Assembly: GCA_018823745.1 (NCBI GenBank) | Contig: JAHJHR010000004.1 | Span: 124,001-188,000 of the forward strand | Reading direction: 5' to 3' | Length of the DNA: 64,000 nucleotides | Origin: Alphaproteobacteria bacterium | GTDB taxonomy: Bacteria; Pseudomonadota; Alphaproteobacteria; Oceanibaculales; Oceanibaculaceae | In this document: piece after piece, positions 44,609 through 52,400 of the stretch | How the letters are laid out: each line of letters starts with the position of its first letter | Numbering within the stretch: position 1 is the stretch's first letter | Notes under the pieces: model-generated | Database searches by the model: none | Told to the model about the DNA's origin: nothing | What the model saw: only the letters and a program-made list of their open reading frames with translations | Made by a program: the position numbers and the translations under genes

Positions 44609-44694
44609 CGTCACCCTCGGGCTTGACCCGAGGGTCCATCTTCCCGTGCCAATCGCTCGGTCAATGGATGGTCGGATCAAGTCCGACCATGACG
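44609..44694. repeat. Bipartite palindromic repeat, family A, copy 3
   Basis: Both hairpins and the linker are the same as in copy 2 apart from a few bases. The repeat lies between the tail-terminator stop and the 3' end of the reverse-strand racemase-like gene. Confidence 0.85.
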
Positions 44695-44712
44695 AAGGAG
44701 AGGAAACTACCC

Positions 44713-45408
44713 TTAACCCTTAACCGCCCGCTTCAGCGCGGCGCGGGCGAGGAGGCGGGTGGAATCGAGGGTGGGCAGCGGCGAATTGCCATCATCGATG
44801 ATGAGCGGAATCTCGGTGCAGCCGAGGATGACGGCGTCGCAGCCTTCCTCCTCCTTCAGCCGGGTGATGATGCGCTGGAAGACCGCAACGCCGGAATCGG
44901 TGAAGCGGCCATAGACCAGATCATCCATGATCACGCGCATGATCTCGTCGCGTTCCGCCACATTCGGCTTCACGCAGTCCAGGCCGCGCTTGCCCAGGGC
45001 GGCGGGATAGACGTCGCTGTCGGTCAGCCAGCGTGTGCCGGTCAGCGCCAGGCGCCTGAAGCCGCGCGCCACGGCCGCCTCGGCCACTGTCTCGGCGATG
45101 TGCAGCCAGGGCAGCGGCGAGTGCTTCGCCACCAGATCGAAGGCCTGATGGATCGTGTTGTCCGGGGTCAGCAGGAAATCCGCGCCGATGCGCGCCAGCT
45201 TCTCCGCCGAGGCCAGCATCAGATCGGCCACACCCTGCATGTTGCCGCGCTCCAGATGCACGACATAGTCGGAGAGCGGCGGCGTGTGCATGCTGATTTC
45301 CGGATGGGCATGCGGGCCGAGCAGTTCAGCCCCCTCGGCGCAGATGGTGCGGTAGCACAATGCCGCGCCTTCCGCCGAGCAGCCGACGATTCCGATATGC
45401 AGCGTCAT
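44713..45408 (-). CDS. Aspartate/glutamate racemase-like protein (cargo gene on the reverse strand)
   Basis: This 231-aa protein starts MTLHIGIVGCSAEGAALCYR and has the superfamily motif VILGCTEIP with one catalytic cysteine. The first site reads TPDNTIH, with Asp where two-cysteine racemases have Cys. It could be a one-cysteine relative with a different reaction, or a variant racemase. It is transcribed against the phage genes around it, between head and tail operons, and appears to be host-like cargo rather than a structural gene. Confidence 0.85.
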   Translation of the reverse strand: MTLHIGIVGCSAEGAALCYRTICAEGAELLGPHAHPEISMHTPPLSDYVVHLERGNMQGVADLMLASAEKLARIGADFLLTPDNTIHQAFDLVAKHSPLPWLHIAETVAEAAVARGFRRLALTGTRWLTDSDVYPAALGKRGLDCVKPNVAERDEIMRVIMDDLVYGRFTDSGVAVFQRIITRLKEEEGCDAVILGCTEIPLIIDDGNSPLPTLDSTRLLARAALKRAVKG

Positions 45409-45497
45409 TCAGGCGTTCCCTGTTTCGTGGTCCTGATCCTTTGGGGCAGCCTAACCGTCTGACGCCCATCGGGAAAGATGGCGGCAACCTCTCCCTT

Positions 45498-45526
45498 GTC
45501 ACCCCCGGGTCAAGCCCGGGGGTGAC
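45498..45526. repeat. Short palindrome GTCACCCCCGGG...CCCGGGGGTGAC
   Basis: A perfect 12-bp inverted repeat with a 5-base loop has the GTCA...TGAC ends of the A and B repeat families, so it appears to be a single-hairpin (solo REP) form. It lies upstream of the terminator before the tail tube gene. Confidence 0.7.
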
Positions 45527-45547
45527 ATCAACTAAAACATCGACACC

Positions 45548-45577
45548 GGGCCGCTTTTCAGCGGCCCTTTTTCTTTT
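45548..45577 (+). terminator. Rho-independent terminator in the leader of the tail tube gene
   Basis: GGGCCGC and GCGGCCC with a TTTTCA loop are followed by TTTTTCTTTTCC. It is a full intrinsic terminator 19 bases before the tail tube start. It could stop head-gene transcripts that read through the racemase-like gene, or act as an attenuator for tail expression. Confidence 0.75.
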
Positions 45578-45595
45578 CCTGAAGGAGGGCCAGAA

Positions 45596-46756
45596 ATGGC
45601 GGATTCGAACCGCGTTTCCCTGAATTACACTGCCGAGACCGAGTGGGGTACCATCCCGGCGGCCCCCGCCATGCGCGCCCTGCGGATCACCGGGGAACGG
45701 CTGAAATATGCGGTGCAGACGGCGCGCTCCAGCGAGTTGCGGCCGGACCGGATGGTGGCCGATATCCCACAGATCGGGGCTTCGGTCTCCGGCGATATCG
45801 GGGTCGAGATCTCCTATGGCGCGGTCGATGATTTCCTTAAGGCGGCGCTGTTCGCGGAAGCCTGGGAGGAGATCGACTTCACCGCCGATGATATCGCGGC
45901 CGAGGCGTCGGGCGGGTTCACCAGCACCATCAGCGATTTTGTCGGGAAGGGCATCCGCCCCGGCCAGTGGTTGAAGGTCAGCGGATTCATCACCCCCGGC
46001 AATAACGGCTTCTTCCGGGTTATTTCGGTCAGCGCTGACACCCTGACCGTCAGCCCGGCCCCGGCAGCGGATGAGGCGGCGGGCGGGGAGATCAGCTTTG
46101 CCGGCTCGGCCCTGCGCAATGGCGTCACCCCGCACAGCTTCACGCTGGAACGCGCGCTGAACGATGTCGGCGAGTTCTTCGTCTATCGCGGCTGCATGCT
46201 GGCCGGGGCGCAGATCCAGATCCAGGCCGGGCAGATCGTCACCGGCAGCTTCACCCTGCTGGGCCGGGACGCCACCATCGGCGGGGCCAGCATTGCCGGT
46301 TCCACCATTGATGCCCCGCAGGAGGCGGTGCTGAACGCGACCCGCAATGTCGGCTCGATCCGCGAGGGCGGGCAGGAGGTGGCGGGGCCGAATTTCGTGC
46401 GCTCGGTCTCGCTCAGCCTCGCCAATAATCTGCGCGAGCAGGCGGCGGTCGGCCGCTTCGGCGCGGCCGGCATCGGCCTCGGCCAGTTCCAGGCGACCGG
46501 GCAGATCGAAACCTATTTCGGCAGCCGGGCGCTGTACCAGAAATTCCTCGATGGCAGTGACACCTCGCTGTCCGTGCGGCTGGCCGACAGTGCCGGCAAC
46601 ACGCTGATCCTCGATCTGCCGCGCCTGCGCCTGACCGATGGTGACGTCATGGCGTCCGGCCCGAACGAGGACGTCATGGCCCGCCTGTCCTTCGAGGCCA
46701 TCCGCCACCCGGAGGAGGCGTGCATGGTGGCAATCCACCGGTTCGCGGCGGGGTAA
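45596..46756 (+). CDS. Phage tail tube protein
   Basis: This 386-aa protein starts MADSNRVSLNYTAETEWGTI, with RALRITGERLKYAVQTARSSEL and RMVADIPQIGASVSGDIGVE, followed by an inserted Ig-like domain and the C-terminal beta sheet FERALND-type TLERALNDVGEFFVYRGC. The pattern is typical of siphophage tail tube proteins. An SD (gaaggagg) precedes the ATG. It begins the tail-gene run. Confidence 0.85.
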   Translation: MADSNRVSLNYTAETEWGTIPAAPAMRALRITGERLKYAVQTARSSELRPDRMVADIPQIGASVSGDIGVEISYGAVDDFLKAALFAEAWEEIDFTADDIAAEASGGFTSTISDFVGKGIRPGQWLKVSGFITPGNNGFFRVISVSADTLTVSPAPAADEAAGGEISFAGSALRNGVTPHSFTLERALNDVGEFFVYRGCMLAGAQIQIQAGQIVTGSFTLLGRDATIGGASIAGSTIDAPQEAVLNATRNVGSIREGGQEVAGPNFVRSVSLSLANNLREQAAVGRFGAAGIGLGQFQATGQIETYFGSRALYQKFLDGSDTSLSVRLADSAGNTLILDLPRLRLTDGDVMASGPNEDVMARLSFEAIRHPEEACMVAIHRFAAG

Positions 46757-46769
46757 GGATTTATTTCAT

Positions 46770-46868
46770 CGTCACCCTCGGGCTTGACCCGCCCATGGCG
46801 CTTGGGGGTCCAGCCGCCCGTGCGGTTCGCTCGGTCAATGGATAGTCGGGTCAAGCCCGACCATGACG
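46770..46868. repeat. Bipartite palindromic repeat, family A, copy 4 (with loop insertion)
   Basis: This 99-bp copy has an extra stretch, CCCATGGCGCTTGGG, in the first hairpin, and its second hairpin is the variant GTCGGGTCAAGCCCGAC. It fills the gap between the tail tube stop and the tail chaperone gene. Confidence 0.82.
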
Positions 46869-46916
46869 AAAGAGAACGGTAAAGCAACGGCACTCCCCGC
46901 TCAGAAAGGAACCCCC

Positions 46917-47327
46917 ATGAACTCGATCTACGATCTGTTTGCCACCGACGCGAAGGCCGAGGCGGAGGACGGGCTGGTGCTGGATTACGGCAGTTTCGGC
47001 CGGATCACGATCCGCCGGGCCGGCGGGGCGAATAAGGGCTTCGCCCGCGTGCTGGAAGCCAAGCTGCGGCCCTATCGCCGGCAGATCCAGGCCGGCACGC
47101 TGGAGGAGGCGGTGGCCGAGCGGCTGCTGGCCGAGGTCTATGCCGAGACCGTGCTGATAGGCTGGCAGGGTATCCGCGACCGCGACGGGCAGGACATCGC
47201 CTTCTCGCACCGGGCGGCGGTAACGCTGTTCACCGATTTGCCGGAGCTGTTCCGCGACGTGCAGGAACAGGCGCAGAAGGCGGCGAATTTCCGCACCGCC
47301 GAGATCGAGGAATCAGCAAAAAACTGA
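46917..47327 (+). CDS. Tail assembly chaperone, short form (G-like)
   Basis: This 136-aa protein starts MNSIYDLFATDAKAEAEDGL after an SD (gaaagga), with DYGSFGRITIRRAGGANKGF and RLLAEVYAETVLIGWQGI. It is the zero-frame product of a frameshifting pair, located as usual between tail tube and tape measure. Its last codons are GCA AAA AAC TGA, containing the slippery heptamer. The short form should be made in excess. Confidence 0.85.
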   Translation: MNSIYDLFATDAKAEAEDGLVLDYGSFGRITIRRAGGANKGFARVLEAKLRPYRRQIQAGTLEEAVAERLLAEVYAETVLIGWQGIRDRDGQDIAFSHRAAVTLFTDLPELFRDVQEQAQKAANFRTAEIEESAKN

Positions 47328-47662
47328 CCGGGGCGCTGCGCTGGCGGCTGGAGTGGGGCGACCATGCCGGCTGGCTCGCCGGGGCGGCGGCGGAAAGCGG
47401 GGCCGACATGCCGGCGGCCCTCGACGCCGCCCCCGATCTGCCACCGGGTCTGGACTGGTATGTCGAGGCCTTCCTGGCGCTCGCTTCCTGTCGTCCCCAA
47501 AGCGTTGGAGGGGCGGGGCCAATTCCCTGGACCGCCCTTGACCGCTATGCGCAGCGCCACGGCATTGCCGGCACGGAATTCGAGATCTTCGAGGCGCTGA
47601 TTGGCGCGCTGGATTCCGCCTGGCTGGGCTGGCGCGCCGAGCGCGAAGGAAAATCGCCATGA
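46917..47662 (+). CDS. Tail assembly chaperone, frameshifted long form (GT-like)
   Basis: A -1 shift at A AAA AAC (47318-47324), in the correct phase, joins the 136-aa short form to a 112-aa extension read from CTG at 47324 to TGA 47660-47662, total 248 aa. The extension (LTGALRWRLEWGDHAGWL, LDWYVEAFLALAS, FEALIGALDSAWLGWRAE) has no in-frame ATG before 47408 and no good ribosome-binding site. A GAGG seven bases before the heptamer could stimulate slippage. In lambda-like phages such G/GT proteins chaperone the tape measure, which follows. Confidence 0.83.
47318..47324 (+). promoter_or_regulatory. -1 programmed frameshift site A AAA AAC
   Basis: The heptamer fits X XXY YYZ and lies in the zero frame as gcA AAA AAC, directly before the stop codon TGA. 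The -1 frame is open from here to the start of the next gene. A purine-rich GAGG lies seven bases upstream. It is the expected site for tail chaperone frameshifting. Confidence 0.85.
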
Positions 47663-47946
47663 AACTCCGCGTCACCGGCCCTGGCGGGACCATCGATGCG
47701 CTGGACCGGGTGGTGAGCGATCACCGCGCCCGGCTGGCGGCCACGCTGCTCGCCAGCCTGCGCGAGGCCACGCCGGTCGTCACCGGCCGCGCCCGTGATG
47801 GCTGGCGCATCGACGCAGCGCCGGGTGGTGCGCCGGTGATCCGCAACCCGGTGCCCTATGTGCAGCGGCTGAATGACGGTCACGCCACCAAGGCCCCGGC
47901 CGGTTTCATCGAACGCGCCCTCGACACGGCGCTGGAGGAGTCCTGA
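47659..47946 (+). CDS. Tail completion/HK97 gp10-like protein
   Basis: This 95-aa protein starts MKLRVTGPGGTIDALDRVVS and contains LREATPVVTGRARDGWRI, NPVPYVQRLNDGHATKAPAGF and a C-terminal helix. The TPVVTG-R-GW and P-YVQ-LN-G patterns are those of HK97 gp10-like neck/tail proteins. It overlaps the chaperone stop by four bases and the tape measure start by one. Confidence 0.78.
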   Translation: MKLRVTGPGGTIDALDRVVSDHRARLAATLLASLREATPVVTGRARDGWRIDAAPGGAPVIRNPVPYVQRLNDGHATKAPAGFIERALDTALEES

Positions 47947-50384
47947 TGCAGAGCACCATCGAGATCATCCTCGATTCCCTGCCGGCCGAACGCGGGTTGC
48001 GCGTGGTTGCCCGCTCGCTGGAGGACATCGGCGAGAGTGCCGACCGGCAGGCCCCGGCCTTCCGCCGGCTGTCGGGGGAGCTCGCGCGGATCGAGCGCCA
48101 GGCCCGGCCGATGGCGAACGCATTGCGCACGGCCGCCGAGGGCATCCAGCGCGGCTTTTCCGACGCCTTCACCACGATTTTCCGGGACGGGCGGCTGCGC
48201 TTCGACGATCTGGCGGACAGCCTCAAGAATGCCTTCGCGCGGCTGCTGGGCGAAATGGCGGCGCTGGCCGTGGCCCGGCCGATCATCGTGCCGGTGGTGG
48301 CCGGTATCGGCTCGCTGCTCGGCCTGCCCGGTAGTGCCGTTGCCGGGGTGACCAGCCGGTTGGGTGGTGGCCCCGGCATCTCCGATCTTTTCGGTCTGGG
48401 CCGTGCCTTGCCCGGCCTGTTCGGCGCGACCTCGGTGGGGCTGGGCGGCGGGGCGACGGCGGCCAGCCTCGGCGTCTCTGCCGTCGCTGGTGGGATGAGC
48501 AATGCCGGCATCGCAACGGCGAGCTCGCTTGCCGGGATTGGTTCCGCTTTGTCCTTCGCCTTGCCGATTGCCGGGCTGGTCGCGCCCTTGCTGCTGGGCG
48601 GCCTCTTCGCGGGCAAACCCAGCGACCGCACCGCCTCCTTGCAGGGGATGCTGTCCGACGGGCTGCGGCCCAGCGAGGATGGTGCGGATGGCGAGACGCG
48701 GGCACTGCGCGACCAGCTTGGCCAGATGGTCGGCGAGGCGCTGGCCGCCGTCAGCCGCGCCACCGGGCAGCGACCGCCCGATGATCTTTATCTCGACCTT
48801 GCCGCCGGCAACCGTGACGGGCTGCGCTTCTGGCTCTATGAGACCGCGGAGGACCTGTTCGGCAAGCCGGCATCGGTGCGGCCGGAGGCACTGGCCAGCG
48901 GGCGCTACGACGACCCGCAGGCGCTGGTCGCCGGGCTGGTCGAGGCATTGACCGGGGCGATGACCGGAACGGCAATGAGCCTGCAGGAGGTGCTGGCACG
49001 CAATTTTGCCGATGATGCCCGGCGGATGGCCGACGGCATCCCCGATGCGCTGGACCAGGTGATCGACCGGTTCCGCAGCCTGAAAGGCACCGCCGAGGAT
49101 CTGGCCGCCGAGGGGTTGATCGATCTGGATACCGTGCTGGCCGACCTGAAGACGGTCCGCGACCGCGATCTCGGCGCGGCGCTTGCCGGGCTGGATGCGG
49201 CAGCGCTGCAGGCCGTCATCACCTATTATTCGACGGTTGAGCGCAACACCCCGATCCTGCACGCCGCCGAGGAAGCCTTGCGTGCGATGGGGCAGGCCAG
49301 CGACGGGCTGGCGGCCTCCCTCGGCACGGCGCAACGACGGTTTGTCGACTCGCAGATCACCGCAGCGCGCGCGTATCTGGGCGAAATGGAACAGCAGGCA
49401 GCGGCGTGGCGGCAGTTGGCCGGATCGCTGCAACAAACGCGGCTGGGGCTGCTGGTCGATCCCGAATTGTCGCCGCTTTCCCCCGCCGACCGGCTGGCGG
49501 AGGCCCGCCGGCAATTCGAGGAGGTGGCAGCGCGCGCCGGCATCGGCGACCAGGCGGCCATCGACTCGCTGCCCGATACCAGCCGCCGTCTGCTGGAGGC
49601 AAGCCGCGCCTATTACGCCTCCAGCGCCGGCTATTTCCAGGATTTCGAGCGCGTCAGCGCCGTGCTGACCGCCAGCGAGAGCCTGGCCCAGCGCCAGCTG
49701 GCGCTGGCCGAAAGCCAGCTCGGCACGCTGCGCCAGCAGCTTGATGCGATCCAGGCATTGCTCGGCGGGCAACAGAGCATGGTGCAGAGCCTGGCCTCGG
49801 TGCAGGCGGCCTTGCAGGGCGTCGCCGCCGGGCTGGCGGCACTGGGTGCGGGCGGTGGCTCAGGTGGTGGGGGCGCCTCGGGCGGCGGCGTCAGCTATCT
49901 GCCCGGCTCCTATGGTGAGACCGCGTCTTCCGGCGAATATATGGCGGAGATCGGCCTGACCCGTGCGACCCGCGACGCCATTCTGGGTGGCCTCGGCCAG
50001 TCCAGCGCCGGTGGCGGCGTTGTGCGGGACCGCATCGCCAGCGATGCCGCCTTCGCCGATGCCTATCGCGCCGCGATCCTGGCAGCGGGCGGCGTGCCGA
50101 ATTTCGCTTTGGGCGGCTGGCATGCCGGCGGGCTGCGTCTGGTCGGTGAGCGCGGGCCGGAGCTGGAGGCGACCGGCCCGTCGCGGATCTTCACCGCCGC
50201 CGATACCCGCCGTCTGCTGGCGCCCGATAGCGGCGAGGGCGGCCGCGAAGTGGCCGGCGAGATCGTCGAGCTGCGCCGCCAGCAGGCCCGTGAGGCCGAA
50301 CAGGCCCAGGCCGGGCTGCACGCCTTGCGCGGCGAAATGGCCGATATCCGCCAGAATCTCAGCCGGCTGATTGCCGCGCGATAG
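47946..50384 (+). CDS. Phage tape measure protein
   Basis: This 812-aa protein has an N-terminal coiled coil (MQSTIEIILDSLPAERGLRV and ELARIERQARPMANALR), the motif FSDAFTTIFRDGRLRFDDLADSLKNAF seen in lambda-H-type tape measures, hydrophobic Gly/Ala-rich segments (about residues 110-225), and a long helical C-terminal half. Near the C-terminus, GGWHAGGLRLVGERGPELEA is a frequent tape-measure motif. Its length fixes tail length, which would be rather short. Confidence 0.88.
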   Translation: MQSTIEIILDSLPAERGLRVVARSLEDIGESADRQAPAFRRLSGELARIERQARPMANALRTAAEGIQRGFSDAFTTIFRDGRLRFDDLADSLKNAFARLLGEMAALAVARPIIVPVVAGIGSLLGLPGSAVAGVTSRLGGGPGISDLFGLGRALPGLFGATSVGLGGGATAASLGVSAVAGGMSNAGIATASSLAGIGSALSFALPIAGLVAPLLLGGLFAGKPSDRTASLQGMLSDGLRPSEDGADGETRALRDQLGQMVGEALAAVSRATGQRPPDDLYLDLAAGNRDGLRFWLYETAEDLFGKPASVRPEALASGRYDDPQALVAGLVEALTGAMTGTAMSLQEVLARNFADDARRMADGIPDALDQVIDRFRSLKGTAEDLAAEGLIDLDTVLADLKTVRDRDLGAALAGLDAAALQAVITYYSTVERNTPILHAAEEALRAMGQASDGLAASLGTAQRRFVDSQITAARAYLGEMEQQAAAWRQLAGSLQQTRLGLLVDPELSPLSPADRLAEARRQFEEVAARAGIGDQAAIDSLPDTSRRLLEASRAYYASSAGYFQDFERVSAVLTASESLAQRQLALAESQLGTLRQQLDAIQALLGGQQSMVQSLASVQAALQGVAAGLAALGAGGGSGGGGASGGGVSYLPGSYGETASSGEYMAEIGLTRATRDAILGGLGQSSAGGGVVRDRIASDAAFADAYRAAILAAGGVPNFALGGWHAGGLRLVGERGPELEATGPSRIFTAADTRRLLAPDSGEGGREVAGEIVELRRQQAREAEQAQAGLHALRGEMADIRQNLSRLIAAR

Positions 50385-50395
50385 GGGGCTTTCCT

Positions 50396-52360
50396 ATGCC
50401 GATCATCTTCCTTGCCGAGATCGCCCTGTATCATGACGGGGCGGAGCGGCTGCTGCGGCTGGCGACGCATGACTACCGCACGGCGCCGGACGACCCCGAC
50501 CGGCCGGATGCGGCCTATCGCCCGCTGATCGTCGAGCCGCCGAGCTTCCGCGCCCATGCCTTTGGTGACGGGCGGATCGGCGGGGCGTCGCGCAGCGGGG
50601 CCGGGGAGCTGGTGCTGAACAATGCCGACCGCTTCTTCGACCGCTATGTCGGGGCCGGCTGGGATGGCCGGGCCTTCCGGCTGTATCGCGGGCCGCATGG
50701 CGGGCGCTTTAGCGATTTCGCGCTGATCTTTCGCGGCACGATGGAGCAGGTGGAATGGCGCGACCTGCATCTGCATCTCTTCCTGCGCGACCGGCAGGCG
50801 CAATTCGACGTGCCGATCCAGAACGAGGCCTATGCCGGCGACAATATCGGGCCGGCGGGCAATGAGGGCAGTGCGGCGGATATCAAGGACCGGCCGAAGC
50901 TGCTGTGCTACGGGCTGTGCCACAATGTCCCGCTGGCGCCGCTGAACACGGCGGCCTTGCGCTATGGCGCGCATACCGGCTCGATCTTCTCGGTCGATGC
51001 GGTGTTCGACCGGGGCGCGCCTCTGTCCAAGGTGACCGGGACGCCCACCGCCGGGGAGTACCGGGAAAACGTGACGGAGGGCTTCGTCACGCTGGGCGGC
51101 AGCCCGGCCGGCAGCATCACCGCCACGGTCTCGGGCGAGCGGCTGGAAAACCTGTTCCTGTGGTCGGAGCAGTTCCTGAACCCCGCCTGGGTCAAGCATG
51201 CCGGCGTGACGGTGGAGAATGACGTGCTTGCCGGCCCCAATGGCGGGCTGACGGCGGAGCGCATCGAGATTCCCGCCGAGACCGGGGCGGGCTTCCGTCA
51301 GAGCGTCAGCGTTACCGCCGGCCAGGCCTATACCTTCTCGATCTATCTGCGCAGCGTCATTGGCCGGGTCTCCGCCGGCATCGGGATCAATGCGGCGAGT
51401 GCAGAGCCGGTCCAGATCGACGAGGAATGGCGGCGCTTCCGGATCACCGAGACGGTCGAGGCCGGCAGCGTCTCGCCCGGTGTGTTCAGCCTGGGCAGTG
51501 CCGCCAGCCTGCATGCCTGGGGCGCACAGATCGAGCTGGGCGGCGTGGCGAAGAATGCCATCGTCACTGGCAGCACGGCGCATCCCAGCTCCTATACCGC
51601 GCAGCCGGCGGACATGCTGCGCACCATCGCCGTGACCCGCTCGGCGCTGGTGGATTATCTCGATTTCGACCATGCGGATTTCCAGCGCATGAACGAGCAG
51701 ATGGCGGGGGTGGCGCTGGGGCTGTTCATCGACCAGGAGATGACGATCCGCGATGCCTTCGATGCGATCTGCGCCAGCATCGGCGCGTTCTGGTTCTTCA
51801 CCCGCGACGGCCGGCTGGCGGTGCGCCGGCTGGACGCGCCGAATGGCGAGCCGGTCGCCATCTTCACCCGCGACCGGGCGATGAACCCGCGCCTTCTGTC
51901 GAGCAACGAGGCCGGCGGCGGCCTGCCCAGTTACCGCGTCGTGCTGGGCTGGCGGCGCAACTGGATGGTGCAGTCCGGCGACCAGCTGGCCGGCGGTGTC
52001 CCGGCGGAGCGCCGCGCCTTCCTGGCCCAGGAATACCGCACGGTGGCCGCCGCCAATCCGGCCCTGCGCGAGATCCATCCGCTGTCGCAGGAAACACGGC
52101 GCATGACCCTGCTGGAAAATGCCGATGACTCGGCGCAGGAGGCCGACCGCCTGCTGGCGTTGGTCGGGGTGCGCCGCGACCTGATCGAATTCGACCTGAC
52201 GCCGGCTGATTACTTTGCAGCCGGCGCGCCCTGGATCGGTGACGAGATCGCCTATCGCGACCCCCGCTTTCTGGATTACGCCGCAGGCCGCCCGCTGATC
52301 CTGCTGGGCGTGGCCGAGGATTACGCCGCCGGGCGGGTGACGCTGCAAGCCTGGGGTTAA
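50396..52360 (+). CDS. Phage tail tip/hub protein with inserted carbohydrate-binding-like module
   Basis: This 654-aa protein starts MPIIFLAEIALYHDGAERLL. N-terminal and C-terminal parts resemble tail hub or baseplate proteins (FRGTMEQVEWRDLHLHLFL; GAFWFFTRDGRLAVRRLDAP). Between about residues 250 and 400 lies a jelly-roll-like insert beginning ENLFLWSEQFLNPAWVK and containing FSIYLRS and LHAWGAQIELGG, similar to carbohydrate-binding modules in phage tails. A related module is in the next protein. It probably sits at the tail tip and contacts the cell surface. Confidence 0.78.
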   Translation: MPIIFLAEIALYHDGAERLLRLATHDYRTAPDDPDRPDAAYRPLIVEPPSFRAHAFGDGRIGGASRSGAGELVLNNADRFFDRYVGAGWDGRAFRLYRGPHGGRFSDFALIFRGTMEQVEWRDLHLHLFLRDRQAQFDVPIQNEAYAGDNIGPAGNEGSAADIKDRPKLLCYGLCHNVPLAPLNTAALRYGAHTGSIFSVDAVFDRGAPLSKVTGTPTAGEYRENVTEGFVTLGGSPAGSITATVSGERLENLFLWSEQFLNPAWVKHAGVTVENDVLAGPNGGLTAERIEIPAETGAGFRQSVSVTAGQAYTFSIYLRSVIGRVSAGIGINAASAEPVQIDEEWRRFRITETVEAGSVSPGVFSLGSAASLHAWGAQIELGGVAKNAIVTGSTAHPSSYTAQPADMLRTIAVTRSALVDYLDFDHADFQRMNEQMAGVALGLFIDQEMTIRDAFDAICASIGAFWFFTRDGRLAVRRLDAPNGEPVAIFTRDRAMNPRLLSSNEAGGGLPSYRVVLGWRRNWMVQSGDQLAGGVPAERRAFLAQEYRTVAAANPALREIHPLSQETRRMTLLENADDSAQEADRLLALVGVRRDLIEFDLTPADYFAAGAPWIGDEIAYRDPRFLDYAAGRPLILLGVAEDYAAGRVTLQAWG

Positions 52361-52400
52361 GGGGATTGCCCCGGACCGCAACCGCGAGGAATGATCGACC

